Counted from the first letter of the stretch, positions 49,965 to 63,220 are shown. The stretch: DNA of 64,000 nucleotides from Phycomyces blakesleeanus NRRL 1555(-) (GCF_001638985.1 NW_017265142.1:186001-250000), one strand, 5' to 3'. Notes: generated from the sequence alone by a model not told the origin. A program made the numbers and translations.

Positions 49965-50427
49965 GACTGAATAGACATATCACAACTCCGATATTGCATT
50001 TAAGCTGACAACGAGAAAAAGGATGGATTATTAATCAATTAGCATTGACATATTGTTGGCATAAAGTAAAAAAAGGAAATTAAGCCAGGTATTAGTCTAG
50101 AAGATTCAATTAAGAAAAACCGAAAAGACATGTATATACAAAAAATAGTATTTTGTATTAAATACAAGAAGTACACAAGTGTGTTAAAGACATGTGAATT
50201 TGCTCTTTCTCTTTTTTTTTTGGTACTTTTTTGGTTGAAATTGTACTTCTTTAAATTATAATAAAAATTTTTAAAAAAAAAATTAAAAAATTAAAAATAA
50301 TAATATTTCTACAAACCAAATCTATACACTTTGACTAACAAAATAAATAAATAAAGTCTTTCAATTGAAAAAGTGTATAAATGTAATTAATTCAATAATT
50401 AAACCCCACCAAGAGGTTCCGTCATGG

Positions 50428-51605
50428 TAGTTTTTTTTTGTTGGGCGTGCGCCTAATTAGCAGGAGTTGAAATACACACCTAATGATTCGCAACCATTTA
50501 TGGTATCTGTGAGGGGAATGAGCACTTCAATTGGATTTGAGCACTGGACTTTGAGATATAATGTTTTGAGACCCAAATTTGGGCGTATAGAATGATGAAT
50601 GCAACAGAGTTTATCTCATGTCTTCCATATTATCGTTCTTTTGACCATACTCGTAGCTAATCTTCCAGACGTTGATTCTGATATTTTAGCAGTAAATATC
50701 CGACATTTTTTTTTAATATACAGGAGAAGAAGGAGAATGGAGGGGTGGACTGATAAACTGACCTTATCTTTCGAACGCATCTTATTTTTGTTTTGATTTC
50801 AAATGTCAAAAATTTGAAGTTGAAGAAGACCGAGACAAAGATCTTTAATTAAGAATACCTTTACGATATACACCTTCATAAGAAGGCATGGTGTATGTAT
50901 GTATGTAGCTTATACATTGGCGTCGCCTTTAGAAAATTCTTTAAGTATACTTTTTAATACTATACTATCAGTAACAGAACACACCAAAGTTTGTAAAAGA
51001 AAGAATAATTTGGTCACTAATGATTTATTGGGAAGTTTATTCCAAAAGCCTGGATAACGTTTGGTGTTATTTTTATTCTTATTATGAAAGGGTATTAAGT
51101 TGGGATAGTTTCCCTACTCAGCACACTTCTCCGATAAATGCCTGTTTTTTTTCTTTGCTTCATTGCTTCCTTGCTTCCCTGATTCCCTGCTTTCAAGTTA
51201 TCCTCATGTAGACTCCTCATTACCCAAGGACATACCTACTTTACATAAGCTGTATACTTTATTTTGTGAATAGGATAGTTGGTGCAACTCAAGCTCGCGA
51301 TATAGTATTTTGCTTTGTTTGCATGAGATCCGCGTTACACTGACAGGGCCTTTTTTTCTAGCGGCTTATAATCTGACTGAGTTTTATACTCGCTATTTTT
51401 AGTTGTGAAGAGAATGAATGAAGAAATGCCTTTTTTTTTTACTGAGTGGGTGTCTTTATTTTGACATAAATATATGTTTAATAATATGTATATTTGTCAA
51501 GATGTATTTATAGTACTTTAATAACGTCTATTATTTGATAGCCAACAAGATTGTTAATGCTCCAATATAAAAGATTATTGATCAAACTTGCTTGTATTTT
51601 CAATA

Positions 51606-51636
<31 letters not shown>

Positions 51637-54600
51637 TCTAGTTATGCTCTTGCATTTATATCATTATAGAACTTCTCTTTTACTGCTGAAAGACCTTGAT
51701 GATCTTCTTTATGCTCTTTCTCAATACAATAGAATACTCATTCTCTAATTATTGTATGAATGGATTGTAGTTGAAGCCAAAAGAAACAGTCTCTCCAAAC
51801 ATCGGTATTCCACCCAAAAGCTTCATGCTTACTGAATATATAGAAGGCTATCTAAATATAAGCCAATTATTATTTCTTTGTCTAATGGAATAGGATGGCC
51901 GCCTTCAGTCTTCTATTAATTTGTGACCTCTCTTTGTGACATAATTTATCAAGAAAAGACTTTGACTATTATTGAAATGTTCACCACTATCTAAATTTGT
52001 CTCATAGAACCATTGCTATTCAAGAAAAAATCGGGCATAAAAGTTACCAACGATATATTTTTCGATGCACTACAAGAATAGTATATATATTCTCCATTAT
52101 TATCAATTTCAGTATACACTTTTATAAATTTTTGATAGCAGTAATCCATATTTTTGGGCCAAAACCAATCGGTTACTATCGTGAATTGTGGATCTGCTGT
52201 CCATAGGGTGCTGAATGAATAGGAGTAAAGTAGAGCCTAGTGCATTTAAGAACATGTTTAAATTAAGCTTCCAAAAGCTTGGTATAGCAAAAATGTACTT
52301 AAGTCATATACCTATTCACAGTTCTTTATAGGAAGGTTTGATTTGTTGTAAAGGAAATCTTTATATTTTGAAGAAATTAGTAAGAATATTTTATTGGATT
52401 TGATAACTGTGATAAGAAAAATAGTTTGTGAATAATTTTATATAAGGCAAGTCAGGCTAAGTGCTTTTTTAAAAAATAATCTTAATGTTAACATCCAAAA
52501 CTCTGGGATTCCTTAGGATTAAAGCACCAATAGATCAATAGTCAAAGTAAAACGAATACGCTTGGCAAGAAGGAAATATTCTATTATTTAATAAAAAGAG
52601 AGGGGCATTAATACTAAGTGGTCTTTTTTTCTCTATGATAAGAATGCCATAAAATGACGATATTTCTCTTTGTAAAGTATAAAATTTCGCTAAAGTAACT
52701 GCTTTACTTTTTTTGTAGATATCATCGCAACACAGCATTAACTGTATATTTCAATAAAGCACTAGGTGCTTGTTACTATAGAGTCACCGTTACTTTTGTC
52801 AATTAAGCAACTCTAGTTCATAAAAAATATTGTTATTGGCATTGAATAAGCTGAAGGTGTAACTAAACTTTTTTTGTTCAAATCGATAGCAAAATCCCCA
52901 GTATATTATTTTTCTTTATTAAACATATCAACTATATATATATATATCTATATTTGCTTTATTTTCTGCTGTTTACTTATGGCTCAATATTGCTTTGAAT
53001 TATATGTAGTTTTATGTCCTAGTGACTGTTAGGTTCCTTTTGTGTCTACTTGTACTGACAAAATAAATATATAAAAAAACGTTTTTTTGTACCTTTGAGC
53101 AAAAAGCGCACAGACCAGTTAAGAGTAACCTACAAATCGCCGTTATAGAATTATGTACTCCATCTTTAGTTATTGCTACACCGATCAAAGCTAAACTCTT
53201 CATTATTCTTTTTACTTCATTGCTTCTTTGCTTTGCCTTACTTTACTTCACTTTGCAAAATCGCTTTTATAAGTAACTTTATTAAATATTATTAGCCTCC
53301 CCTTCTGTCGTAAAACAGTTACACAACCTCAGTAAAAGGAATATACAGTCATATCACGTTTGCTCTGACGTGGACATCTAGGACTGACAAAAAGCGCAGT
53401 CCTAAACTTTAATCGCAGATGAAAACTTTTCGATTACATATAGAACCCCTCCAACGCGCGTCGTTTGTTTTCTCCTTGAGCAACAACAGTCCCGGTTTCA
53501 TAGTGAGGCGTCTCTTGCGACCGTTGCAGGGAGATTCTTCCATGCTACAAGCATCGGAAAGTGAAAGTTGTTACTCGCCAGCTCAGTTAATTCTGAGAAG
53601 TCGTGGGGCATGGTCTCTTTTCTTTTGGAAAGACTACTGTGTACATCGCATCGCCAATGTGGAATCATGATGCTGGGGGGAGGGAGGTCTAACCTGTGGT
53701 GAGATGTGCTGGCTCTTCACTGCTAACCTGACTGAACTCTTTAACGGCTGACGGTGAAGCTACTGGTAGTCGAATGAGCTGGACCTTATCACCTAGTGGT
53801 AAGTTCTCTGGCGAGTTCGCACCCACATTACTCGGTGACGAGATGTGGGGCTGGATGAACGGGTGCTTTCCGTTGGTTTGCCACCATTCCAGCACCTCCT
53901 TCGCTACCAAGTCAGGTTTACGTCCTGAAGGAGATTGAGCCGCGTAATGCGGGGACAAAGAACTTGGTGTCATGCTTTTTATTCTTTTACTCATGTAAAA
54001 GAACATTAAGTGAAATTCAATCAAATAGAATAAAATAGCTTCTTTATGTATATCTTTAAATAAATAAATAAAGTCTTTTTTAACTAGTATCGTCTCCAAT
54101 AAAAAAAACACGCTTTTAAACTTTTTTTTTTTTACTTGATTGAAGAAGTTAATGTTGTAATTAGGAGGGCTCATTTATAAGAAAAAATTAATCTAGTCGA
54201 ATAAATCTGAAAAGAAATGAAGTAAAAATGTAGTTTAATGTAATATAATATCTGTGCTCTTATCCTTGTGTCGATCACCGTGTTTAACTGTAGAGGCTAT
54301 TGTTGTCTGTAGATTATATAAGGATAAAGGCAGAATAATTCTTGAGATTTTCGATGGCACGAAATATATATTGGTGAATTTGGCTAATCTTGATGGACAT
54401 TGTAAATAAGATTATTTGAATGAGAGAAATAAAAAGCAATAGGTCAAAGGCAAAAATAAAAATAAAGAGAGATGAGAGGTGAGAGAGAATAAAGAAATGC
54501 GTGTTTGAAAGGGAGACCAAAATGGCGTGGTGAATCAAATACACAAGTAATGCCCTTGTTGTATTTACACAGACTTTGCACAAAAAAGTTTAATTTGGAT

Positions 54601-55343
54601 GTATTTATGAAACAAGCATTATTATCTACAATTTTTTTGTACTTTGTATATTAGTGAATGTCTGTTGCTCTCAATCCTTTATTGAACATACACCAACATA
54701 CGCGTGCAATTATATGCACAGTGCAAATTATGATCTGAATCCAAATAGGAAGAGTGAGCAAGTATTGATACATTACAGAATATACATCCTTTAATATTTT
54801 GTTTAAGAATAATTCGCCAAAGATGTACAAACAGCTTTTATATTATAGACCTTAAAGATAAGCTGATAGGAATAGAATATGTTGAGTAGTAAGGTATGAA
54901 TGTCATGAACGAGACACATTTTCACTGAATTGCATGGAGTGAAGTGGGATTCTGATAAATTCTGGCTAATACAGTTGATTAATTTATAGAGTTTGTTTGC
55001 ATGTCAATTTTTTGTTTTGTTTATGTTCAAGTGCCCAAAATATACAGTGCTTTTGCTATTTCAATATCGTTAAATTATTGGATAAAAGCGTTTTCTGGAA
55101 GTGTTTTAACCTGTTTAAAAAGGATCTGATTTTGATAATAGTATTTTTTTGCTGTAGTATCTCTTTGTCCTTTGAATAATATGATATACATGTATATATA
55201 ATATATCTGTATTATATCTTAGTTACACTAATGCTGGAGCATCGATATACTTCAACTTCTGGCAATTGACAATTTAATATAATATAATGAGATAGACCAA
55301 AACAATAATTGAAAAAAAAACTCTCCTACACTCATTTAAACCC
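50428..55343. other. 4.9-kb spacer between the inverted arms
   Basis: Mostly AT-rich and unrecognised, with a TA microsatellite at about 51607-51636. The stretch 53400-53960 is visibly richer in G and C and is treated separately. No tRNA or terminal repeats found at the inner arm boundaries. Confidence 0.5.
53689..53994 (-). CDS. Hypothetical 101-aa protein in a GC-richer island
   Basis: Read from ATG at about 53994 (MSKRIKSM) to the stop at 53689. The frame is also open upstream to 54174, but that part translates an AT tract. The protein-like part includes SLSPHYAAQSPSGRKPDLVA, then EVLEWWQTNGKHPFIQPHIS and SPENLPLGDKVQLIRLPVAS. No domain recognised. Base composition differs sharply from the flanks, and a plus-strand frame (53419-53670) adjoins it. 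It could be a small gene or a piece of a transposon. Confidence 0.35.
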   Translation of the reverse strand: MSKRIKSMTPSSLSPHYAAQSPSGRKPDLVAKEVLEWWQTNGKHPFIQPHISSPSNVGANSPENLPLGDKVQLIRLPVASPSAVKEFSQVSSEEPAHLTTG

Positions 55344-55806
55344 CCATGACGGAACCTCTTGGTGGGGTTTAATTATTGAATTAATTACATTTATACACTT
55401 TTTCAATTGAAAGACTTTATTTATTTATTCTGTTAGTCAAAGTGTATAGATTTGGTTTGTAGAAATATTATTATTTTTAATTTTTTAATTTTTTTTTTAA
55501 AAATTTTTATTATAATTTAAAGAAGTACAATTTCAACCAAAAAAGTACCAAAAAAAAAAGAGAAAGAGCAAATTCACATGTCTTTAACACACTTGTGTAC
55601 TTCTTGTATTTAATACAAAATACTATTTTTTGTATATACATGTCTTTTCGGTTTTTCTTAATTGAATCTTCTAGACTAATACCTGGCTTAATTTCCTTTT
55701 TTTACTTTATGCCAACAATATGTCAATGCTAATTGATTAATAATCCATCCTTTTTCTCGTTGTCAGCTTAAATGCAATATCGGAGTTGTGATATGTCTAT
55801 TCAGTC

Positions 55807-55814
55807 TATAAAAG
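55807..55814 (+). promoter_or_regulatory. TATA box of oxidoreductase copy 2
   Basis: TATAAAAG, 67 bases before the ATG, within GTCTATAAAAGGG. Confidence 0.7.
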
Positions 55815-55881
55815 GGAAGCCTATGTTGTGAATTTTGTTTTTTTTTTGATCTACACTTCATCACTTCTTTATTGAATCAAT

Positions 55882-56919
55882 ATGGTTTCCAACACTCAAA
55901 TCATCTTCTCCAAGATTCCTACAACCTTCCCCGAGGTTGGAGAGCACATGACAATCAAGCATGACACAATTGATCTCGAGGCTGAACTTCCCGAAAACCA
56001 CTACATTGTCAAGACCCTGACTCTTTCTGTCGACCCTTACATGCGCGGCCGTATGCGCGCTGCTGGAACCAAGTCTTACTCTCCTGCATTTGATCTTGAC
56101 AAGCCCATGGCTGGCCACACTGTTGGTGTAATTGTCAAATCCAACAATGACAAGTTCAAGGTCGATGACATTGTCTATGGCATTGGACATTTTGCCGAAT
56201 ACACCCACGTTCCTGCCCAGCTCGCCTTCCTTTTCACTCCTCGCAACGAGGCCCGTGAGTCTGGTCTTCCGTTGTCCAACTACATTGGTGTCCTCGGTAT
56301 GCCAGGTATGACTGCCTATGTTGGTCTGATCAAGTTCGGTAAGCCCAAGAAGGGGGAGACTCTTTATGTCTCTGCTGCGTCTGGCGCTGTTGGTCAGTTG
56401 GTTGGCCAGATCGGCAAGGTGCTTGGTCTCCACGTCGTTGGTTCGGCTGGTTCGGATGAAAAGGTTGCCTACCTCAAGGAGATTGGTTTCGATGGCGCTT
56501 TCAACTACAAGACCGAGGACACTAATGCTAAGTTGACCGAGCTTTGTCCCAACGGTATTGACATTTACTTTGAGAATGTCGGTGGCAAGATGCTCGAGAA
56601 TGTGATCAACCACTCCAACAACTTTGGCCGTATCGTCTGCTGTGGTATGATCTCCCAGTACAACACCACAAACCCCGAGCCTATTCACAACCTTATTCAG
56701 ATTGTCAGCAAGCGCTTGAGAATCGAGGGTTTCATTGTTGGCGAGCACCCCGAGATGGAGGCAGATTTCCGCAAGGATGTCACCCAGTGGCTCAAGGATG
56801 GTGTTATCCAGTACCGTGAGACTGCTGCCGAGGGAATCGAGTCTGCTCCCCAGGCCTTGATTGATGTATTGAAGGGCAAGAACTTTGGCAAGCAGGTTGT
56901 CAACATTGCTTCTCTCTAA
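55882..56919 (+). CDS. MDR-family NADP-dependent oxidoreductase, copy 2
   Basis: Intronless, 345 aa, protein identical to copy 1. The reading frame, TATA box, leader and 3' flank are duplicated together, so both copies should be expressed alike. The two genes are transcribed away from each other. The same family motifs apply: VDPYMRGRM, the AxxGxxG nucleotide-binding loop in AASGAVGQLVGQ, and YFENVGGKMLENV. A polyadenylation-like AATAAA lies at 57028-57033. The absence of third-position differences in the stretches compared means a very recent duplication, ongoing gene conversion between arms, or an assembly artefact. Confidence 0.92.
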   Translation: MVSNTQIIFSKIPTTFPEVGEHMTIKHDTIDLEAELPENHYIVKTLTLSVDPYMRGRMRAAGTKSYSPAFDLDKPMAGHTVGVIVKSNNDKFKVDDIVYGIGHFAEYTHVPAQLAFLFTPRNEARESGLPLSNYIGVLGMPGMTAYVGLIKFGKPKKGETLYVSAASGAVGQLVGQIGKVLGLHVVGSAGSDEKVAYLKEIGFDGAFNYKTEDTNAKLTELCPNGIDIYFENVGGKMLENVINHSNNFGRIVCCGMISQYNTTNPEPIHNLIQIVSKRLRIEGFIVGEHPEMEADFRKDVTQWLKDGVIQYRETAAEGIESAPQALIDVLKGKNFGKQVVNIASL

Positions 56920-57046
56920 TCCTTTAATTCATTAATTCATTAATTTATTATGTATTATGTACTATTTTCTTGTTTATATCCCAATATTTTATGCCATTCT
57001 TTTTATTTCATAATTATATGAATCAATCAATAAACCAAGCTTGTAT

Positions 57047-59432
57047 AATTGATAATCTGTATACATAACATATATTCTGGTTATCTGAATTTGTAGCTTA
57101 CTAGTGAGCCCAACTAAAATAATCACATCAACAGCAATAGCAACAATAGTAAATGTTCCTCATAATTGTTTTGAACATATTTTTAATTTGGGGTGGTCAT
57201 TATTATTATTATTTTGACATGCTCAATTTTTTAAGTAAAAAAGAAAAAATAGAGAGGGAGAGGGAGAAAATATTCAAAAAAGGGAATCTGTCAAGCGAGA
57301 TTTAGGAAAGTGGCGGATATAGCGGAAAAACGTTTTGGCTCAAAAAATAACAGTAATGATTTTTTCTACGATTTTTTAAATGTTCCTCGATTGTTTGAAT
57401 AAGAACAGCACATTATAATATGATATATATATATCGGATTTCTTTATAAGCTTGAAGATCAAATAGCCATGACATTTTTAGCCATTTCCTTCTTTTTGTC
57501 TTTCTTTCGCTCATAAGAATGGAACTGTCTTGGTGGAAGGATAAATATATATGACAATTTTATACAGCCAAGAATAATTTATCCAAAGAAAAAAAAAGAC
57601 ATGTGCTTATGAGTCTCAGTAAAGTTCTGAGGTATAAGGTACAGGATATCATACATATATATATATCTACATATTCAAGTAATAAGTTATAAAGATACAA
57701 GAAATGTCAAGGGCTTGTAAAAAAGAGCTTTTTACTCTTTTATTTTGAATATATTACATGATATTTCACTCTATACCCATACCGATATCCACGTGTTATG
57801 TAGTATTTTGTCGTGTATTGCTCAACACAAACCTAGCCGTCTCAAAAGTAAAACGATGGGCAAAAGGGGAATAAGAATAAGAAGTAAAAAGCATTATATA
57901 CATAGAGAAAGAGAGAGAGAGAGAAAGATAAAGGTAGATAGATAGATAGATAGATAATTAATTAATTACTTAAATAAATAAATAAATAAATAGAGATATT
58001 ACTGTACATAATCTAGTAATCTGAGAAAATGAAGATAAAGAGATTAAATATAAGAGCAGAGAAAGATACACTTATCATTCGGAATTGCGGTTCGGTACAA
58101 AAGAGATAAGCAGTTAATCTTGTAAGAATGAAAGAGACAGAGAGATATATAAACCAAAGATAATACATTGTTAATCCTCAAAACGAAATAATAGTATAAA
58201 ATTTTATTATTATTATTAATATTTTTTAAAAAAAGGACATTATTTTGCCAAGAAACTATCCGATCTTGTGTGGCCTTGTACACCGGTCATTCTCTTATTC
58301 TTGTAATTATCTTTTTATTGAATACAAGATTGGCTTTGTAGATTCGTGTGAATTGTTTGTACCGAGTACGTTTTATACACATATATTTTTATATATACAT
58401 GTGTATGTATGTGTAATTATTGGGATAAAACATCAACCGCCTTTCATTGTAAAGTACATTCTAAATCAAATGCATTGCAATATGATAATAGATATATTAG
58501 CATGTAAAATTGATACAGTGCCTAATTAGAACCGAGAAAGATATAGCTTTTGAAATATAGCTATAATAGTGATAATAATAATGTGAAGATGAAGTAACTT
58601 ATTATATGTGGAGTATTATCGACAGTGAAAAACACACACACAAAAAAATCTAGATCTCATTTCTTTTTTAATTCACACACACAATCTATATGACATATTA
58701 AAGCTTTTGCGCAACAAGTGTAACAGTCCACGCAAAATATTACAAAAGAGATGTGAGAAATAATAATAAGGGTAGAATATATGCTATATATGTATGTGTA
58801 TTTGAGGTGAGACTCTTTGTTCTTTTGACACTTGGCTAACGGTATGTGTAATATCATTTGATGTTGTCTGTACAATGAGAATATAATAGTTAACCTAAAA
58901 TGATATACTCAAAGATATACAGCACAAGGAGACTAGAGTGAGATTAGGTTATCTTGGTTACTTCATTCCACGCTTATCGACTTTCAAACTTACTACAACC
59001 AGAACTTTATTCTACTTCCCAGGAACTATATCTTCTAAACGCACACACACACCCATATGTAAATTATCTGAAGTTTACCTGGTACAAAAAAGCCCATTTC
59101 AAAGACAACGCCAATCAACCCTTGAAGTGTTTGTCATCTTTTCATAGTTTTACTCTACTAACTTTTATCGCCTCTCTAATATACATTTTTTTTTTGGTTC
59201 CTCTTTTGTTCTTCATTTTTTTTAGCTTTGTAAGAACCAAAGGCACACAAGATATCAGAATTCAGTAAGGTTGTCCCTTGTGACAAAGTTATAGACCATA
59301 AAAAGAAGAAAGGAAGGAAGAGAGAGACCAAGTAATGTGATGCTATGGTATATGATGGGAATTACAATGATAAAACTATCAATATTATAAGGAGTATTAC
59401 CACTATCACTATCATTCTTATTTTCCTTGGAA

Positions 59433-59471
<39 letters not shown>

Positions 59472-59579
59472 AGCTAGAGATTTTCCTTTACCTTGTCATT
59501 ACTTTTTTTTCTCTTTCTCTTTTTCTTTATATTATCAAGCAACTTTAAGCTTGACATTCTCCAAACAAGACAAAATAAT
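57047..59579. other. Gap before the permease gene
   Basis: AT-rich with GA/GATA runs (57904-57955), a TAAA run (57972-57991) and a CA/TA run (59434-59470) just upstream of the permease. Isolated open frames (such as 58938-59147 and 58245-58529) show no domain. Confidence 0.45.
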
Positions 59580-62196
59580 ATGGTGGAGAAAACCAGCACC
59601 TCTACAACTGCGACTGCGACTGCAACTGCAACTGTAAATATCAATATTAATATCAATATATTCTTCAAAGTTAGCTTTATTACAGCCACAGTTACAGTTA
59701 CGGCTACCGTTATAATAATGTTCTATTATTAAAAGATGCGCAAAAAAAGGCAACAACAGCTAACAAACATGTATTAGGTATTGAAATCAACTAGTGATAA
59801 ACAGGCTTCAGCCGAACATATTGAATCTAATGGTCTTGATCGTGATGCTCAAAGACTCAGAGATCTTGGTTACAAGCAAGAGTTCAAGCGAGAAATCAGT
59901 CTTTTTGTCCAGGCTGGCTTTTCTTTCTCCACAATGGCTGTCTTGCCCAATTGGTAAGCAATAAACAAGCAATAGTAATAGTAGCAAGGCATTTAATTAG
60001 ATAATAAATGTAGACATGTATGTGGGTATTTCTGTGCATTTCTGACATTATCTTCTTTTTGTGAACGTTTTAAAGGCTAGTTGGTTTTGGTGGATGTCTA
60101 AGTGCGGGTGGCCCGAGTTCTCTTTTCTGGGGATGGTAAGTGAAAAGCAAATATATATATATATATATAAAGATATTCTTTTTTAAAATTGACAATTAAA
60201 CAAAATCAAAAACTAATGGGCATCTATGTATATGTTATATGTATATGTATTTAGGGTTGTTGTAGTTCCTTTTGTTGCATGTATTGGATTGTCTATGGCT
60301 GAGGTCATTTCAGCTTACCCGCTGGCGGGTGGAATTTATTCTTGGTGTTACATGCTCAGTAACAAGAAATGGGCTCCTTGTAAGTTTGAATTTGAGCTTG
60401 AGATCTTGTAGTGGTGATAATTTGTATATATAATCACATTATCCCTTGACCTGATATTGGTATTCTAAATATGAATTTATGTATATATATATAGTCATGG
60501 CATGGATCAGTGGTTACCTTTACTTGACTGGTTTAATTACGGCCAACATGACACTCGCTTGGTCTGCAACAGATTTTATTTATGGTAGGATCATACACTT
60601 ATATATACCCACATATAGATGTTATTTATTTGCTTATTAATTCTTATATATAAAAACATCTTTTATTCTAGGTATTGCTAATCTTTATCTGGAGACTCAA
60701 ATCACATCTCAAGGCGCATTTGTTGGTCTTTACTGTGGTATGTTTGTTCTTGCTACTGGTTACAACTGCCTTGGAATGAAATTCAGTACCTATCTCAACA
60801 AGTTCATGGGTAAGAAAGAAAAGAACGTTATCAATACTATCAATGCTAACAGAATATAATTTAATACTTTTATATCTCTATTTACATATATCTTATTGGT
60901 ACTTTGATTAGTATTTTGGGTTTTTATTGGTACTATCATTGTTGTTATTACTGTTCCTGGTAAGGTGTATAAAGGTGTATAAAGGTAGATATTAAACATT
61001 TGTATGTATCTATGCATATGTGCATATCTTTATTTTAATCATCAGTCATGGCCCCAACCCACACCTCTGCAAAGTGGGTTTTTACTGAATTCATGAATGG
61101 CACTGGTTATGACAACTTGGGACTTGTATTTTTCCTTGGACTTCTCCAAGCCGGTTGGACATTGGTTGGATATGAATGTAAAGTCCTTTTGATGATTATT
61201 TTGATTTTTTTTTTACCAGCATTTCTATCCAATTACTCACCTACTTATCTATCGATCATTATTATTATTATTGTTATTATTATCGTTATTTTTATTTGTG
61301 TAGGTGGTGCTCAGATTGTTGAAGGAACCAAGAACGCCGAGGTTGCAGCACCGCGTGGAATTATTCTATGTATTGGAAGTGCAATCGTACAAGGATTTGT
61401 GCTTATTATTGCGGTCCTGTTCTCTATCCAAGACGTGGATGAGCTTCTTGAGTCTCCTATGCCGATTGCCACATTCTTTTTGCGATCGACTTCTAAACCC
61501 CTGACTGCGTTCTTTTTGGTGATTTTGCTAGTAGCCCAGTTTGGCTCGTTGTGCAACTCAATTCTTGCCACTGGCCACCTCTTTTGGGCCCTTGCTCGTG
61601 ATGGCTGTGTTCCTTTTCACAGATCGCTTTATCAATTGTCAGATAACCATATTCCTGTTCGTGCCCTAATTTTACAAATGGCGATTTCTATTATTGTCAT
61701 TATGCCTGTAAGTTGTAATTGTATATACCTTTTTTTTTACTTATTTTGTGTTTTGCTTTATATACTTTAATAATCTGCAGTCTTTTGGAACCATGATTTA
61801 TTGGAAAGCTATTATGAGCACTGCAGTAATTTGTATTAATATCTCATATGGTCTTCCTCTCGTTTGCCGCTTGATTTGGACTCGAAAGGATATGCCCAAG
61901 GTAACTATTTATAAGTATTATTGAGAATAATATATTTTAATAGTTTATTGATATCATTAATCCAATAGGGTCCTTTTAATCTCCATGGCTGGAGTATCCC
62001 ATTAAACATCTTGAGTGTATTTTGGATTTTGTTCTTTGGTGTTATTTTGTGTGTTCCCTCTTATCACCCTGTGGAGGCAGAGACCATGAATTGGGCAAGT
62101 TTGATGATAGGTGCGGTATCGATCTTTGCCTTGTGTTTCTGGTTTATCTCTGGTCGAAAGAACTATAAAGGACCAGTTCAGACCACTGAAGAGTAG
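59580..62196 (+). CDS. Amino-acid/GABA-type permease (APC superfamily)
   Basis: Eleven exons: 59580-59633, 59778-59953, 60076-60135, 60255-60379, 60495-60584, 60672-60809, 60912-60959, 61046-61177, 61304-61707, 61781-61900 and 61969-62196, for 524 aa, with every phase matching. A short Thr/Ala-rich start (TSTTATATATAT) is followed by DLGYKQEFKREISLFVQAGF and then about twelve membrane segments. Family marks are GLSMAEVISAYPLAGGIYSW, then GYEC...GGAQIVEGTKNAEVAAPRGI (the conserved EE/N-A-A-P-R-G-I loop between segments), and SILATGHLFWALARDGCVPF. These fit fungal GABA/choline/polyamine permeases of the Uga4/Hnm1 type at the plasma membrane or vacuole. The substrate cannot be told. Exon 1 lies in an ACTGCA-type repeat, so the start is less certain. 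Confidence 0.88.
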
Positions 62197-62681
62197 ATAT
62201 ATACTTTTACTTATTTATTTCTTCCTGTACATAAAAATAATATGATAAATTACTTTTTTGCTCCATACTCTTTTATCTATATATTCAATAAATTCAAAAT
62301 AATAATAACAAAAACAACAACAATAAAGGCACCCTTTGATTCACTATTGTCGCTTTAAAAAATGTGGTTGTTATGGAAACCATACAGAATATTATATAAA
62401 ATAAAAAAGTAGGATATTTAAATGTTTGTATACATGCGTATGCACTAGGATAAATCAGCTTAGACCCTCTTCTAAGCCTATTTCTATTTATTTAATATTG
62501 AACCTCTTTAAAGCTATTTAGCTGTATATTTCTATTTCTACTTTTATTACCTTTGTGTTCAGACCATTACGCATCTTTTAACTCCACTCAACTTAACATG
62601 TTTGTATCCAACCATTTTGTTCACGCTTTCCTATGTGAAGACGTGTATAAAAATAAATAAAAAATCATTATTTGATTGCAT
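62197..62681. other. Gap between permease and MITE
   Basis: 3' flank of the permease, AT-rich; nothing recognised. Confidence 0.45.
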
Positions 62682-62683
62682 TA

Positions 62684-63220
62684 GGCGTTCACATAGTTGC
62701 GGTCGACCGATTTTTTTCGTCGGTCGACCGGTTTTTTTTCCCAATTTTAGGCAAAAAATTTATTCCAAAAATGGGCAACAAATTTAAGTGCATCCCCAGC
62801 AAAAGACAGGGGATGCACTAAAAATCGCTCCTTTTATAGAATATTTAATCGACGACATCTTTTTAAGCTGACGAGTCTTTGTCTACTTTTTTGCTGAAGT
62901 CTTAAAGCACTTAATTATTTACATCATCTGCATATTGCTCTTATTTTTTAGGCATTTCTGATAAAGAAAAGGTTGTTATTAAAAAAATCAGTAAAGTTCA
63001 TTTTTTGAAGCCTTTGAACTGACTATTATTACTGTTATTCATGTTTGTAAATAGATAGAAAAATAAAAGTTTATTAGGGGGTATTTTAGTAAAATACAAA
63101 TATTATGTGAAACTAACCTCGAGTGACTCTTGTTTTCAATTTCAGAAGCTACTATAAACAGTAAAGAAAATTAAGGCGGTCGACCGTTAAAAATCGGTCG
63201 ACCACAACTATGTGAACGCC
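62684..63220. mobile_element. MITE of about 537 bp with TA duplication
   Basis: Ends are inverted repeats: GGCGTTCACATAGTTG at the left, and its complement CAACTATGTGAACGCC at the right (63205-63220). The match continues through GGTCGACCGATTTTT with one mismatch. TA stands directly outside both ends (62682-62683 and 63221-63222), as for Tc1/mariner-type elements. No coding capacity. The subterminal parts contain GGTCGACC palindromes at both ends (two copies per side). Confidence 0.82.
62787..62819. repeat. Perfect 11-bp hairpin inside the MITE
   Basis: AGTGCATCCCC (62787-62797) pairs with GGGGATGCACT (62809-62819) across an 11-base loop. Confidence 0.85.

Larger units (their letters stand above)
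48726..50427 (-). repeat. Left arm of a 1.70-kb inverted duplication
   Basis: The reverse complement of 55344-57046. I could see one single-base length difference (a run of 9 A at 49925-49933 against 10 T in the other arm) and one substitution (50341 against 55430). The coding part gives identical proteins. Outer match ends near ATACAAGCTTGG, with a short further ATTATCAA match beyond an indel. Inner match ends at CCGTCATGG. Confidence 0.92.
55344..57046 (+). repeat. Right arm of the 1.70-kb inverted duplication
   Basis: Pairs with 48726-50427. It includes the whole gene, 538 bp upstream and 127 bp downstream. Confidence 0.92.
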
